This document shows positions 27,121-34,513 of a DNA stretch of 34,513 bases, in pieces (within the stretch, counting starts at the first letter, position 1; each line of letters begins with the position of its first letter). The DNA lies in NCBI RefSeq assembly GCF_000828085.3, contig NZ_JXCA02000011.1, forward strand, positions 1 through 34,513, written 5' to 3'. The notes beneath the pieces are model-generated. The model was not told the DNA's origin. It searched no databases and saw only the letters and a list, made by a program, of their open reading frames with translations. Source of the DNA: Scytonema tolypothrichoides VB-61278. GTDB taxonomy: Bacteria > Cyanobacteriota > Cyanobacteriia > Cyanobacteriales > Nostocaceae. The translations under genes were made by a program, and so were the position numbers.

Positions 27121-29832
27121 TTAATCAATTTTAAATAGAAGGTAATGTTCGTTGACTTTTATATTTATAAATTGATTGCGTAAACTTTTTGCTTCTGCGT
27201 CTCTTTCTAGTGCAAAATAAATTTGTACTAAAGCGTGCATGACATCAGTGATATTATATATATTTCGTTGTATGCGTATTCCTGATGTTTCCAACAAGAA
27301 TTTTAGAGTTTTATAAGCCTGCTCATAGAACGGCAATGCCGTTGTGTACATTTTTTGTAAATAGTAGATATCAGCTAAACATTTGAACCCTTCAGCAATC
27401 TGGCTGTCTTTCGTAGCAATCTCGGTGGCACTATAAATCGTTTTATCCTTTTTAGGACAAAATGATATGATCATTAAGCTTAACGCTAAATTAGTAATTG
27501 GTTCTGCTTCTGCATACTTTCCTTGCCAATAGTAGGCACAACCCAACTTATTCAGGCTATTGGCAATATTAGTAAGATTTACATCAGTATTTGGAATAGT
27601 GCTAGCCTTCGCATCTAACTCTTCTAATAAATTTGTTATTAATAATTCATTTGGTGTATTTAAATTTTCATTTTCTCTTCTATCTTCTCTTTGCAAGTAA
27701 TAAATATTACTCAACCTTTCAACGATGACAGCAATATCAGGTGATGATTCCTCCAGCAATCGTTTCCTTATGTCTAAGGATTGTTGATATAATGGTTCTG
27801 CTTCGGCATATTTTTCTTGACCATAATAGATATTCGCTAATTTAGTAAGGCAAATGGCAATATCAGGATGATGATTTCCTAAATTTTTCCGAACTATTGA
27901 AAGACATTTTTTTGCTAAGCTTTCTGATGGTTCATATAATCCTTTCTCATAATATATACGTTCTATAATACTTGAAAGCCATATTAAATCTTTAATCGGC
28001 ACAAAGGAATTTAAGTTTACTACTATATCTTCTCCATGCGGAAGAAAAATATTATTTACATCTTGTAATGTTTCATTATCGTTATTTTTGTTATAATCTA
28101 AAGAAGCCTTTTTAAGCCAATCTATCATTGATTCTACAAAAGATTCTTTGATGTTTTCTGAGTGCTCTGAACTTTTTATTTTTTCTTGTAAAAATTCTCG
28201 AATCAATGGATGAGTTTTATAGCAAAGTTTTTCTTCTGTATTTACCCATTGAATTAAATGATGTTCATAAAGTTCTTGATTTGCTTCATCTAAGATCAAA
28301 TTTGACCAGGAGAGCTTTTGGATCATAGATTCTACCCAATCATAAAAAAACGCACTAGATTGAAATAAACCTAGTAATTTAGTTACTCCCTGTGTCGCGG
28401 AACTCAGTTCTTTCCAAGTAAGTTCAAAAGCGGCTTTTACGCCTCTTTGAGCGGTATTAAGAGTTGATTGCAATTCCTTTTCTGAAGGGTTAATCGCTGC
28501 ATTTTTAATCGTTTCTTCCTTAAGGCTTTGCAACATTTTAGCAAAAGACCAGTGCGGTCTTTTTGCTAAGTATCGCCCGACCAATAACAATCCTAATGGT
28601 AAGTAACCCAACAATTTACATATCTCTTCAGCCGTCTGCTTTTCCTTTATTATTCGTATATCTTGCTTTTCTAAAGTGCTTATTAAAAGTTGCAATGATT
28701 GTTCGGGTGACAAAACATCTAACGATATCTCTTCAATGATGTTATGGTCTATGTTTCGCAACCTAGTTGTAATTAAAACGCGAAAGCGATTTGCCATCGG
28801 AATTATTTTAAGGCAGCTTTCTAGATTAACTACATCGTCTAGCACTATTAATACTAATCCTTCCGGTGGCTTCCAATGTCGCCAAATCCAATTTATTTTT
28901 TGTTCAATACTAATTTCCTGTGGTACTTCCATTTTTAATTGGGAAGTAGCAAATTCTAATAATTCTAAAGACAAATTGTTATTTCTGGCATTCAGCCAGC
29001 ATATCCCTCCAAGGTAACTGGCTTCATTATCTCTTGCATATCTGATCGCAAGCTCGGTTTTTCCAACGCCACCCATGCCACCAACTGCTGTAACAGCGAT
29101 TCGCTGATTTGAGTGGAAGGCTTGATGCAACTTTTCAAGTTCCTGCTGTCTTCCTACAAAATTATTAACTCCTTTGTACGGAATATATTGCGAAGAATTT
29201 AGGAAATGATGTTCAATAGATTCATCATTGTTCCGGGTATCCGATTGATAGTTACTCTCGCTTTCATCAATATTCTCAGTGTGAAGTGTCTCTGCTATTA
29301 CTGTCTTAGAATTTTTCCATTCTTCCTCAAACCGCTTTTTATTCTTTTCAAGATTAATGCTCCAAAGCTCTAAAGAAAATTGGCGATCTCCTGGCTTAGA
29401 TCCTGAATGAGGATTCTTTAAAGATTTATAAATTTTCAACGGATGTTTTTCTAAGTTCTGGGTTAATATCTCGCCAATTTTTTCAGGATGTAGTTTATAT
29501 TTAAAATTCTTATATTCATTAAGATTCCAGCGCTTGATTAAGGCAAATAGGGTCTCACTTGATGCATGCCTTATTTCAAGCTTAGGATTCTGTTCGCCGT
29601 TAGTTCCCCAGTTAACTCTTTCAATCTGAATACCTGCGAACTCAGCTGCCTCCCCGCTCGCTTCTGCGTCTGCCTGAAGGAATAAAGCTTTAATAAGCCA
29701 CCATGCTGGTTCTTTATATGCTGTTCCTACACCTGTGTGCTTCGACATGTCAGTTAGAGATGGAGTATTTATAAAATTTACCAAAAAATCCCCGATTCCC
29801 CAACCTCTTCCCCAACCTCCTGATCGAGACAT
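27121..29832 (-). CDS. STAND NTPase: NB-ARC core with C-terminal TPRs and unknown N-terminal domain
   Basis: A 903-residue STAND ATPase. NB-ARC motifs: Walker A GGMGGVGKTE (251-260), Walker B VLIVLDD (327-333), VLITTR (352-357) and GYLPLGLLL (409-417). A winged-helix/helical part follows to about 600, then tetratricopeptide repeats (for example LTKLANIYYGQEKYAEAEPL, LNKLGCAYYWQGKYAEAEP). STAND proteins sense a ligand, oligomerise and switch on an N-terminal effector, and many bacterial ones defend against phage. Residues 29-210 match no effector I recognise. The gene is much more AT-rich than its neighbours and contains no HIP1 site that I saw. An ATG at 29746-29748 is an alternative start, since the first 28 residues come from a G-rich repeat. 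Confidence 0.82.
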   Translation of the reverse strand: MSRSGGWGRGWGIGDFLVNFINTPSLTDMSKHTGVGTAYKEPAWWLIKALFLQADAEASGEAAEFAGIQIERVNWGTNGEQNPKLEIRHASSETLFALIKRWNLNEYKNFKYKLHPEKIGEILTQNLEKHPLKIYKSLKNPHSGSKPGDRQFSLELWSINLEKNKKRFEEEWKNSKTVIAETLHTENIDESESNYQSDTRNNDESIEHHFLNSSQYIPYKGVNNFVGRQQELEKLHQAFHSNQRIAVTAVGGMGGVGKTELAIRYARDNEASYLGGICWLNARNNNLSLELLEFATSQLKMEVPQEISIEQKINWIWRHWKPPEGLVLIVLDDVVNLESCLKIIPMANRFRVLITTRLRNIDHNIIEEISLDVLSPEQSLQLLISTLEKQDIRIIKEKQTAEEICKLLGYLPLGLLLVGRYLAKRPHWSFAKMLQSLKEETIKNAAINPSEKELQSTLNTAQRGVKAAFELTWKELSSATQGVTKLLGLFQSSAFFYDWVESMIQKLSWSNLILDEANQELYEHHLIQWVNTEEKLCYKTHPLIREFLQEKIKSSEHSENIKESFVESMIDWLKKASLDYNKNNDNETLQDVNNIFLPHGEDIVVNLNSFVPIKDLIWLSSIIERIYYEKGLYEPSESLAKKCLSIVRKNLGNHHPDIAICLTKLANIYYGQEKYAEAEPLYQQSLDIRKRLLEESSPDIAVIVERLSNIYYLQREDRRENENLNTPNELLITNLLEELDAKASTIPNTDVNLTNIANSLNKLGCAYYWQGKYAEAEPITNLALSLMIISFCPKKDKTIYSATEIATKDSQIAEGFKCLADIYYLQKMYTTALPFYEQAYKTLKFLLETSGIRIQRNIYNITDVMHALVQIYFALERDAEAKSLRNQFINIKVNEHYLLFKID

Positions 29833-29887
29833 GGCAGATATTTCAGCAATTTTCGTCCAACCTATTGAGGGAAAAAAATCCCCGATT
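29783..29887. repeat. 15-bp direct repeat and G-rich tract at the STAND gene start
   Basis: AAAAAATCCCCGATT occurs at 29783-29797 inside the first codons and again at 29873-29887 upstream, 90 bp apart. Between them, on the minus strand, the run GGTTGGGGAAGAGGTTGGGG leads into GGGG. This could fold as a G-quadruplex near the 5' end of the transcript. Such G-rich short repeats are common in cyanobacterial intergenic DNA, so the annotated N-terminus may be non-coding. Confidence 0.5.
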
Positions 29888-29940
29888 TAGGATAAGTGTA
29901 TTGCTGAATCAGGATACCTGATGAGGCGCTAAATTCTCGC

Positions 29941-29977
29941 TGTGGGCAAGTATTCATGAATATTTGCGCTGCCCACA
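29941..29977. repeat. Hairpin upstream of the divergent STAND and DUF3102 genes
   Basis: TGTGGGCA (29941-29948) pairs with TGCCCACA (29970-29977). The palindrome ATTCATGAAT lies in the middle. It is about 110 bp upstream of the STAND start and 16 bp from the next, larger palindrome. Confidence 0.5.
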
Positions 29978-29992
29978 CCATAAGCCATTCCT

Positions 29993-30038
29993 GCAATGCA
30001 AAGCGAATGCCTGCATTCAGGCATTCGCTTTGCATTGC
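29993..30038. repeat. Perfect 21-bp inverted repeat with 4-nt loop
   Basis: GCAATGCAAAGCGAATGCCTG (21 bp, 29993-30013) is followed by CATT and its exact inverse to 30038. TTGACA at 30039-30044 follows at once, a consensus -35 for the plus-strand gene at 30081, though no clear -10 is present. The repeat may be an operator, a strong terminator for upstream transcripts, or a single-strand initiation hairpin. Confidence 0.6.
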
Positions 30039-30080
30039 TTGACACCCTAAAAACCATAAAATTCACAACAAATCATTTTT

Positions 30081-30677
30081 ATGTTGCCAATCCAACCGAA
30101 CTCGGAAGATTCCGCCATCGTAGCCGTTTCCATGAACTATCCCAGTTTTGCCAGCATAGCGGAGCAGATCAGCCAAGAAATACGGGGACTTCAAGAAAGC
30201 AACAAGCTTATTAAGGAAAACATTGCAAAATCCCTCATGCACGCCAAAACTATTGGTGCTCTGTTGCTGAAGGTTAAAGCTCAACTCCCTCATGGGGCAT
30301 GGCTGCCCTGGCTGCGTAAAACGTGCCCGTTCATCTCTGAAACTTCAGCGCGAGGTTATATGCGTGTTGCAGAGAACTGGGACTTTATTCAGCAAACGGC
30401 AACGATTGCCGATTCACCCATAACGTATTCCCGTGCCCTTAAACTCATCGCTAACCGAAAAGGGATGGAAAAAGAAGAACCGTCTACCGAGAGCCTCAAA
30501 ACGCTGTTGCATGACCTTTCCCAGAAATTAGAACATTACGGACGGATATGCTGGCAATCCGCTGTCCGTCACAAAATGCCAGGGTTGCTGGCAACCCTAA
30601 AACAAACCCTAGAGCAGATGCATAACCTCAAGGCGCAGATCAGTGAGTATGTGCCGGAACAGGGCAGGGAGTCCTGA
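30081..30677 (+). CDS. DUF3102-like protein (198 aa)
   Basis: The central segment SLMHAKTIGALLLKVKAQLP, then HGAWLPWLRKTCPFISETSA and RGYMRVAENW, is the DUF3102 pattern: I-G-x-x-L-x-x-V-K-x-x-L-x-H-G-x-W-x-x-W-L, then a S-x-x-T-A-x-x-Y-M-x-V-A helix-turn-helix-like part. These proteins are common on plasmids and phages and are probably DNA-binding; the function is not established. The C-terminus is helical. The ATG at 30081 is the first in frame; 30132 is an alternative. Confidence 0.75.
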   Translation: MLPIQPNSEDSAIVAVSMNYPSFASIAEQISQEIRGLQESNKLIKENIAKSLMHAKTIGALLLKVKAQLPHGAWLPWLRKTCPFISETSARGYMRVAENWDFIQQTATIADSPITYSRALKLIANRKGMEKEEPSTESLKTLLHDLSQKLEHYGRICWQSAVRHKMPGLLATLKQTLEQMHNLKAQISEYVPEQGRES

Positions 30678-30720
30678 CTGACTTTCATTTACAGCTGTCA
30701 CTATCTACCAACAAGAAGCC

Positions 30721-30993
30721 ATGAAATATCTTCTGCAACAATCAAAGCGGTTCCGCCAGGATTTACGAAGAGCGGAGAAACGCGCTGAAAATTTACGAAA
30801 ACTCTTCCAAGTCCTGCATTACATCCAGCAGGGTATCCCTTTAGCAGCGCAATATCGTAATCATCGCTTATGGCAGTCGGAATACAAAAATGCTTTTGAA
30901 TGCCATATATGTCCTGATTTCCTCGTAATTTACCGATTTAATGGTCATTCTTTAAAGTTGATCCGTTGCGGGTCACACGCGGATTTGTTTTAA
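30721..30993 (+). CDS. YafQ-family mRNA interferase toxin, apparently without a DinJ partner
   Basis: The 90-residue protein has the YafQ layout: a helical start (QSKRFRQDLRRAEKR), LRKLFQVLHYIQQGIPLAAQ, the loop HRLWQSEYKNAFECHI and the end CPDFLVIYRF, then IRCGSHADLF, matching the family motif R-x-G-x-H-x-D-L-F. YafQ cuts mRNA at the ribosome. No DinJ-like ribbon-helix-helix antitoxin gene precedes it: the gene upstream is DUF3102 and the one downstream is a membrane protein. So the toxin is orphaned, inactive, or its antitoxin is unrecognised. Confidence 0.8.
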   Translation: MKYLLQQSKRFRQDLRRAEKRAENLRKLFQVLHYIQQGIPLAAQYRNHRLWQSEYKNAFECHICPDFLVIYRFNGHSLKLIRCGSHADLF

Positions 30994-31039
30994 AAATTTA
31001 CACACCGTCATACATTGTCTTCTCTTCCCCTTCTCTCTC

Positions 31040-31258
31040 ATGCTGAATCCGTTCAAAGTCATCACAAATGTGCTGACCACGTTGATGACTTTTCTCTTAC
31101 TCGGCTGGTACGGAATGTTTTGCTTCCGGCTTGGCTGGTCAGTCCGTGAGAATCCTTTGCTTTCGCCTGTCGCCGAATGGGTGACAGGTAACGGTCAAAA
31201 AACAGACAAGGATTGCCACGAGATGTTGGGGCATCGCTTCGGTGCCTGTGATCAATAA
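31040..31258 (+). CDS. Small single-pass membrane protein (72 aa)
   Basis: A hydrophobic helix (VLTTLMTFLLLGWYGMFCFRL, residues about 11-31) is followed by a polar C-terminus with two Cys (DKDCHEMLG, GACDQ). It is the first gene of a membrane run leading to the DUF4407 protein, whose start at 31275 is 16 bp beyond the stop. No family is recognised and the ribosome binding site is weak. Confidence 0.55.
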   Translation: MLNPFKVITNVLTTLMTFLLLGWYGMFCFRLGWSVRENPLLSPVAEWVTGNGQKTDKDCHEMLGHRFGACDQ

Positions 31259-31274
31259 AATTCAACACACCCTT

Positions 31275-32447
31275 ATGCTTAAAGATTTTCTGCTGTTTTG
31301 TTCGGGGGTTCACCGCTCCGTCCTGACGCGCATCGACCGCCCCCAGGAAGAAGAAAAATACGTTACGTATGGCACAGCGGTATTGGTGACGTCGTCCATC
31401 GCCACCTGTTCCGGCGGCTATGCTTTGTATGCCGTGTTTGGAACCGCGTTGCTTGCCGTGCCTTTCGGTCTGTTCTGGGGTGGCTGCATCCTGCTGCTGG
31501 ACAGGGTTCTGTTGATGACCATGCGGAAAAAGCGCGGCCATCCCCTGCGGCAATGGGCGATCGCCGCCCCTCGCCTGGTGCTGGCGCTGTTTATCGGCTT
31601 GACGGTCTCCAAACCACTGGAATTACGGCTGTTCAAGGAAGAAATCCAGGCGCACGTCCGTGCCAGGGACATCAGCGCTATGCGACGGGAGCTTGCCGTG
31701 CTAGCAAAAACGAAAAAAGAAGCGGAAAGCGAAGCCAAGCAAGCCCTGACTAGGGCGGGGCAGCTTGCTGCGTCGGTGATTGCGGCCAAAAAAGCGAACG
31801 TCCGCGATTATCAGCGGCAAGCCGCGAGAAAGTTCCAGGAAGTCCGTCACCTTGACCAGCAAATAGCTGATAGAACCAAGGTGTTGAACGCCAAGGAAAA
31901 ATCCCCCCAAGAAATCCGGTTGGGGCTGCTGGAGCAGATTGTGATTGTGGAGAAACTGGCGACAACGGAAGCTTCGGTTCGCTACACGGGGTGGGTTCTC
32001 TCGACGCTGTTTGTGCTGTTTGAAATCTTACCCGTGCTGACCAAGCTGATGTCGAAGTACAGTGTGTACGATGCGGCGCTGGAGAGTCAGGAAGCAATGG
32101 GCATCAAGCGGCAAGAAACAATGCAGGAGGCTGAAAGCGAGCAGATCCAGCAGGAATGGCTTGCAGCGCGCCATTACCGTCAAACCTTGAACAAGGCGGT
32201 ATTGGAAGAACTTACCCGCGCTTCCCATGCCCAGGTCATTTCCATCATCCGCCAAGCCGATGCGGCTGTCCAGATGGAAGCGCATCAGGTTGACATGGTG
32301 GAAACGGCAACGGATCGCATGACCACGGAAATCAAGAACGCGGTGAAAGCACCCATCGAATCCTATCGTCCTGCACCCTCCAAAGGTTGGGATTTCTCGG
32401 TGTTCCGCCAGACGCTGGATCGGCTGTTCTGGCATAACGCCGGTTAA
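31275..32447 (+). CDS. DUF4407 membrane protein (390 aa)
   Basis: I start it at the ATG of 31275, since DUF4407 proteins begin with the motif seen here, FLLFCSGVHRSVLTRI then KYVTYGTAVLVTSSIATCSG, also a typical first membrane helix. Two more helices lie at about 60-80 (LFWGGCILLLDRVLL) and 90-115 (PRLVLALFIGLTVSKPLELR). A long coiled coil with E/A/K repeats spans about 120-230 (SEAKQALTRAGQLAASVIAA). A last helix follows, TLFVLFEILPVLTKLMS. Length and layout match the family, whose function is unknown. The gene sits between a small membrane protein and a membrane pseudokinase. Confidence 0.78.
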   Translation: MLKDFLLFCSGVHRSVLTRIDRPQEEEKYVTYGTAVLVTSSIATCSGGYALYAVFGTALLAVPFGLFWGGCILLLDRVLLMTMRKKRGHPLRQWAIAAPRLVLALFIGLTVSKPLELRLFKEEIQAHVRARDISAMRRELAVLAKTKKEAESEAKQALTRAGQLAASVIAAKKANVRDYQRQAARKFQEVRHLDQQIADRTKVLNAKEKSPQEIRLGLLEQIVIVEKLATTEASVRYTGWVLSTLFVLFEILPVLTKLMSKYSVYDAALESQEAMGIKRQETMQEAESEQIQQEWLAARHYRQTLNKAVLEELTRASHAQVISIIRQADAAVQMEAHQVDMVETATDRMTTEIKNAVKAPIESYRPAPSKGWDFSVFRQTLDRLFWHNAG

Positions 32448-32469
32448 CGAAAGACGGTTCTTACTCCCT

Positions 32470-32490
32470 TGCCTGTGCTTGGCACAGGCA
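32470..32490 (+). repeat. Hairpin between the DUF4407 and pseudokinase genes
   Basis: TGCCTGTGC and GCACAGGCA pair perfectly around TTG. The core resembles the hairpin at 20565-20587 (GTGCC TTT GGCAC). No T-run follows, so it may be a weak terminator or processing site within the gene run. Confidence 0.5.
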
Positions 32491-32520
32491 TGACCCCTGA
32501 CACGCATGGAGGGATGATGT

Positions 32521-33963
32521 ATGAATAACATGCCCGATTTGAGCGCTTACGGTTACGTAATCAATGAGGAAGTAGGCAACTATTACTACGAAGACCGTGC
32601 CATCTATCGCGCCCGTGACCAGCGGCATGGTCGGTTGGTGGTTCTCAAGGAGCATCGGTTTTTTTTCAACGAACCCGCTGTGACGCACATCGTCCAGCAG
32701 GAACGCGATACGCTACAGACCATAGCCCATCCGGGTATTCCCCGGTGCCTTGATTGCTTTGTGGTACGGGATGCTACCAGCGCTGAGGTGGGAAGCATCA
32801 TCCTGGTGCTGGAAGATAAACCTGGTAGCAGCCTGGAGAAAGGTTTCCGTCTCAGCCTTGAGCAGTTGCACCATCTTACCCTTCAGGTGCTGGCTATCCT
32901 TGCCTATGGACAAACCCTCAACCCGCCCGTGTTCCATCACACCCTGAATTTGGGGGACATTGTGGTGGATTATCTTCCCCAGGGGCAAATAGAAGTTGCG
33001 GTGCTGAATTTTGGCAAGGTGCGGGAAACCCCTGTCATTCCCAATCCCGACGAAAAATGGCAGTATGACTTGCAAAAACTGGGAGGGATGCTGGTGCGCT
33101 TGCTGACGGGTCAAGCAACGGCTGAAGGTGGTTTTTCTCAACAACATTTCTCGCCGGTCAGCCAGTTGGTCGGTTCCTGCTTCCAGGAGGGTGTTCAGCG
33201 GTTGTTGGGGGATGGGGAGATAAGACGTTTTCAGGATGCAACCCAGGCGTATCAATACTTTGCCACAATACCCGTGATGACTCCCCCGCATCTGCGGCGT
33301 ATTCCCTTCCCTACCCTGCTGGGATGCTTCGCTATCACTATGCTGCTGTGTGCAGTGTGGTATGGCTGGGCGCAAGTGTCGTCTTTGATCCACGGGTTTG
33401 GCAAAGCGATCGCTCAGTTCCCGGTGACAGTCACGCTAGGATTCGCCCCTGGACAACAAACCGAAGTGAATGCCGTGTATGTGCTGGCAGGAGTATTGTT
33501 TGCCACCGGTGTGCTGCTAGGGGTTGTCTGCGCCTGCCTGGTGGTGCTGGAAGGCGTGCTTGTTGGGATTGTCCTGATCCTTCTGGCCGCGCTGGTGCTT
33601 GGGATGTACTGGCTGGCAAGCGCGATGCTGTATTGGCTAATCCTCCTGGCACCGATTACGGTTACGGCCATCCTCCTGTTGAGTTTCTATCGTTTTCTAG
33701 TGCGTTGCTGGCGACAGATGCGGCAGGAGAATTTTACCGTTTTCTACACGGTGCTTACGATGCTGTTGGGAATACTGGCGGCTGTCGCCTTGATCAGCAG
33801 TGCGGTATCGGTTCTGTTTTGGCATCGGCATCTCGTCTTTTTCGCATTGTTCACTCTTACAACGTTTTTTCTGTGGTTGTCGCTGCTGGCCTACCCTGGC
33901 CGCCGCTATCAGGCGGACCTGGTGCGCCAGAGAAAAGCGCAGGCTTTGGTATTGAAAGGATAA
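32521..33963 (+). CDS. Membrane-bound Ser/Thr pseudokinase (480 aa)
   Basis: GGAGGG seven bases before the ATG at 32521 supports the start. Residues 1-245 have the kinase fold: Lys43 in VVLKEHR, Glu61 in QQERDTLQ, then HPGIPRCLD. The catalytic loop, normally H-R-D-x-K-P-x-N, is HHTLNLGD (139-146), so the Asp and Lys are Thr and Asn; D-F-G is NFG (163-165). Key catalytic residues are thus replaced. From 265 there are six or seven transmembrane helices, such as LLGCFAITMLLCAVWYGWA, VYVLAGVLFATGVLLGVVCA and TVFYTVLTMLLGILAAVAL. It likely binds a partner or ligand at the membrane rather than phosphorylating. It lies downstream of DUF4407. Confidence 0.75.
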   Translation: MNNMPDLSAYGYVINEEVGNYYYEDRAIYRARDQRHGRLVVLKEHRFFFNEPAVTHIVQQERDTLQTIAHPGIPRCLDCFVVRDATSAEVGSIILVLEDKPGSSLEKGFRLSLEQLHHLTLQVLAILAYGQTLNPPVFHHTLNLGDIVVDYLPQGQIEVAVLNFGKVRETPVIPNPDEKWQYDLQKLGGMLVRLLTGQATAEGGFSQQHFSPVSQLVGSCFQEGVQRLLGDGEIRRFQDATQAYQYFATIPVMTPPHLRRIPFPTLLGCFAITMLLCAVWYGWAQVSSLIHGFGKAIAQFPVTVTLGFAPGQQTEVNAVYVLAGVLFATGVLLGVVCACLVVLEGVLVGIVLILLAALVLGMYWLASAMLYWLILLAPITVTAILLLSFYRFLVRCWRQMRQENFTVFYTVLTMLLGILAAVALISSAVSVLFWHRHLVFFALFTLTTFFLWLSLLAYPGRRYQADLVRQRKAQALVLKG

Positions 33964-33985
33964 GGTTGTTGTTTCAGAAGCTATC

Positions 33986-34513
33986 ATGAAAATTCCAACG
34001 TTCTCCGACTGGGAAAAATTCAGTGAGCGGTGGATTGCCACGTCCGCCGAGTTCGAGCATCGTCTTGAAAACTATTGGTTCAACGGAGCGCTTTCGGTTG
34101 CCGTCATTGCCGTCTGGTGCCTGCTTGCCACACCGATTGCCCTTGCGGCCGACCCTTTCACTTTTTTGACCTGGATACAAACGAATAGCGCCTTGTTCGG
34201 CGCTGCCTGTATCGTTGCCTTGATCGTTTTTATTCTGTTCTGGATCGCTAAACCGGGCGATACACGCGGCAAAACCGTTCTGTTGTTTCTGGGCTGGGGA
34301 GTGTGGATGGGAGCCGTGTACTACGGCATCCACCCCGACGAACTGGGCGAGGTGAACGGCTTTGTGACGTTTTGTTACCGTTTTTATCGGGGGCATCCTC
34401 CCTTTCTGGCCGGGTGGTATGTCCTGCTGGCGCTCCATACCTTGGTATTCATCCATCGTAACCAGCGCGTGAAGTTGCCCTACTACTACTGTTGCCTGCT
34501 GGGAGGCTTCATC
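33986..34513 (+). CDS. Multi-pass membrane protein, N-terminal part (gene runs off the right edge)
   Basis: An ATG at 33986 opens a frame with no stop to the window end, 176 codons. It begins MKIPTFSDWEKFSERWIATS and has about four membrane helices, including LSVAVIAVWCLLATPIALA, LFGAACIVALIVFILFW, TVLLFLGWGVWMGAVYYGI and LAGWYVLLALHTLVFI. It follows the pseudokinase gene after 22 bp and belongs to the same run. A coupling-protein-like (VirD4/TraG) membrane N-terminus with an ATPase beyond the edge is conceivable, but no ATPase motif is in the window. Confidence 0.65.
   Translation, partial: MKIPTFSDWEKFSERWIATSAEFEHRLENYWFNGALSVAVIAVWCLLATPIALAADPFTFLTWIQTNSALFGAACIVALIVFILFWIAKPGDTRGKTVLLFLGWGVWMGAVYYGIHPDELGEVNGFVTFCYRFYRGHPPFLAGWYVLLALHTLVFIHRNQRVKLPYYYCCLLGGFI

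Noticed and set aside
1-34513. CRISPR array, tRNA, rRNA or riboswitch
   Set aside because: No regularly spaced repeat array, no cloverleaf, rRNA-like or known riboswitch sequence was found by reading both strands.
30721-34513. Type IV secretion genes
   Set aside because: Membrane proteins are present but no VirB4, VirD4 or VirB11 ATPase motif is seen inside the window.

Overview
The window looks like part of a mobilizable cyanobacterial plasmid of roughly 34.5 kb, with the end of a Tn7-like transposon at its left edge. The cyanobacterial assignment rests on at least eleven copies of the HIP1 palindrome GCGATCGC (for example near 591, 4082, 5643, 15214, 22928, 31557 and 33405) and on protein families that are typical of cyanobacterial plasmids. 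The plasmid assignment rests on a primase-type replication protein with iteron-like repeats, a MOBQ-type relaxase with a candidate oriT and a small partner, toxin-antitoxin pairs, an ArdA antirestriction protein and solitary DNA methyltransferases. No ribosomal, tRNA or housekeeping gene was seen. The species cannot be told.

Layout. Positions 1-414: start of a tnsA-like gene (minus strand, cut by the window edge), then a transposon end with four 22-bp repeats, finishing in ACA at 414. Positions 413-3530 are worn DNA: a gene truncated at the transposon junction, a gene with an in-frame TAG, one intact small gene followed by a frameshifted one, large hairpins, an intact HigBA-like toxin-antitoxin pair with a clear promoter and operator, and a remnant of a DNA adenine methyltransferase gene. 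Positions 3531-6780: a tyrosine recombinase converging on the replication primase, whose upstream region carries TGTCCCTACC repeats. Positions 6781-13822: a ribbon-helix-helix regulator on the minus strand faces a long plus-strand run of closely packed, mostly unrecognised genes, several of them small membrane proteins. Positions 13836-17562: mobilization module (relaxase-primase fusion, oriT candidate, MobC/TraD-like protein). Positions 17721-20367: a SprT-like protein lacking its catalytic HE pair and a minus-strand run with a DNA methyltransferase, a DUF6900 protein and two small proteins. Positions 20951-24735: secreted nuclease, a small secreted protein, MntA-HepT, an HTH-HTH-methyltransferase fusion and ArdA. 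Positions 24736-30080: a visibly AT-richer stretch with small unknown genes and a large STAND (NB-ARC/TPR) ATPase bracketed by strong hairpins. Positions 30081-34513: a DUF3102 protein, an orphan YafQ-like toxin, then a membrane gene run (small membrane protein, DUF4407 protein, membrane pseudokinase, and a membrane protein cut by the window end).

How the parts fit: the primase and iterons would serve replication; relaxase, oriT and MobC would let the plasmid be mobilized by a helper conjugation system, since no type IV secretion ATPase was seen; ArdA and the methyltransferases would help entry into a restricting host; three toxin families would stabilise the plasmid. The STAND protein is a plausible anti-phage sensor. 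The best candidates for an undescribed system are the plus-strand gene run 7337-13822 and the DUF4407/pseudokinase membrane run 31040-34513. Assignments are by reading the sequence; no database search was run.
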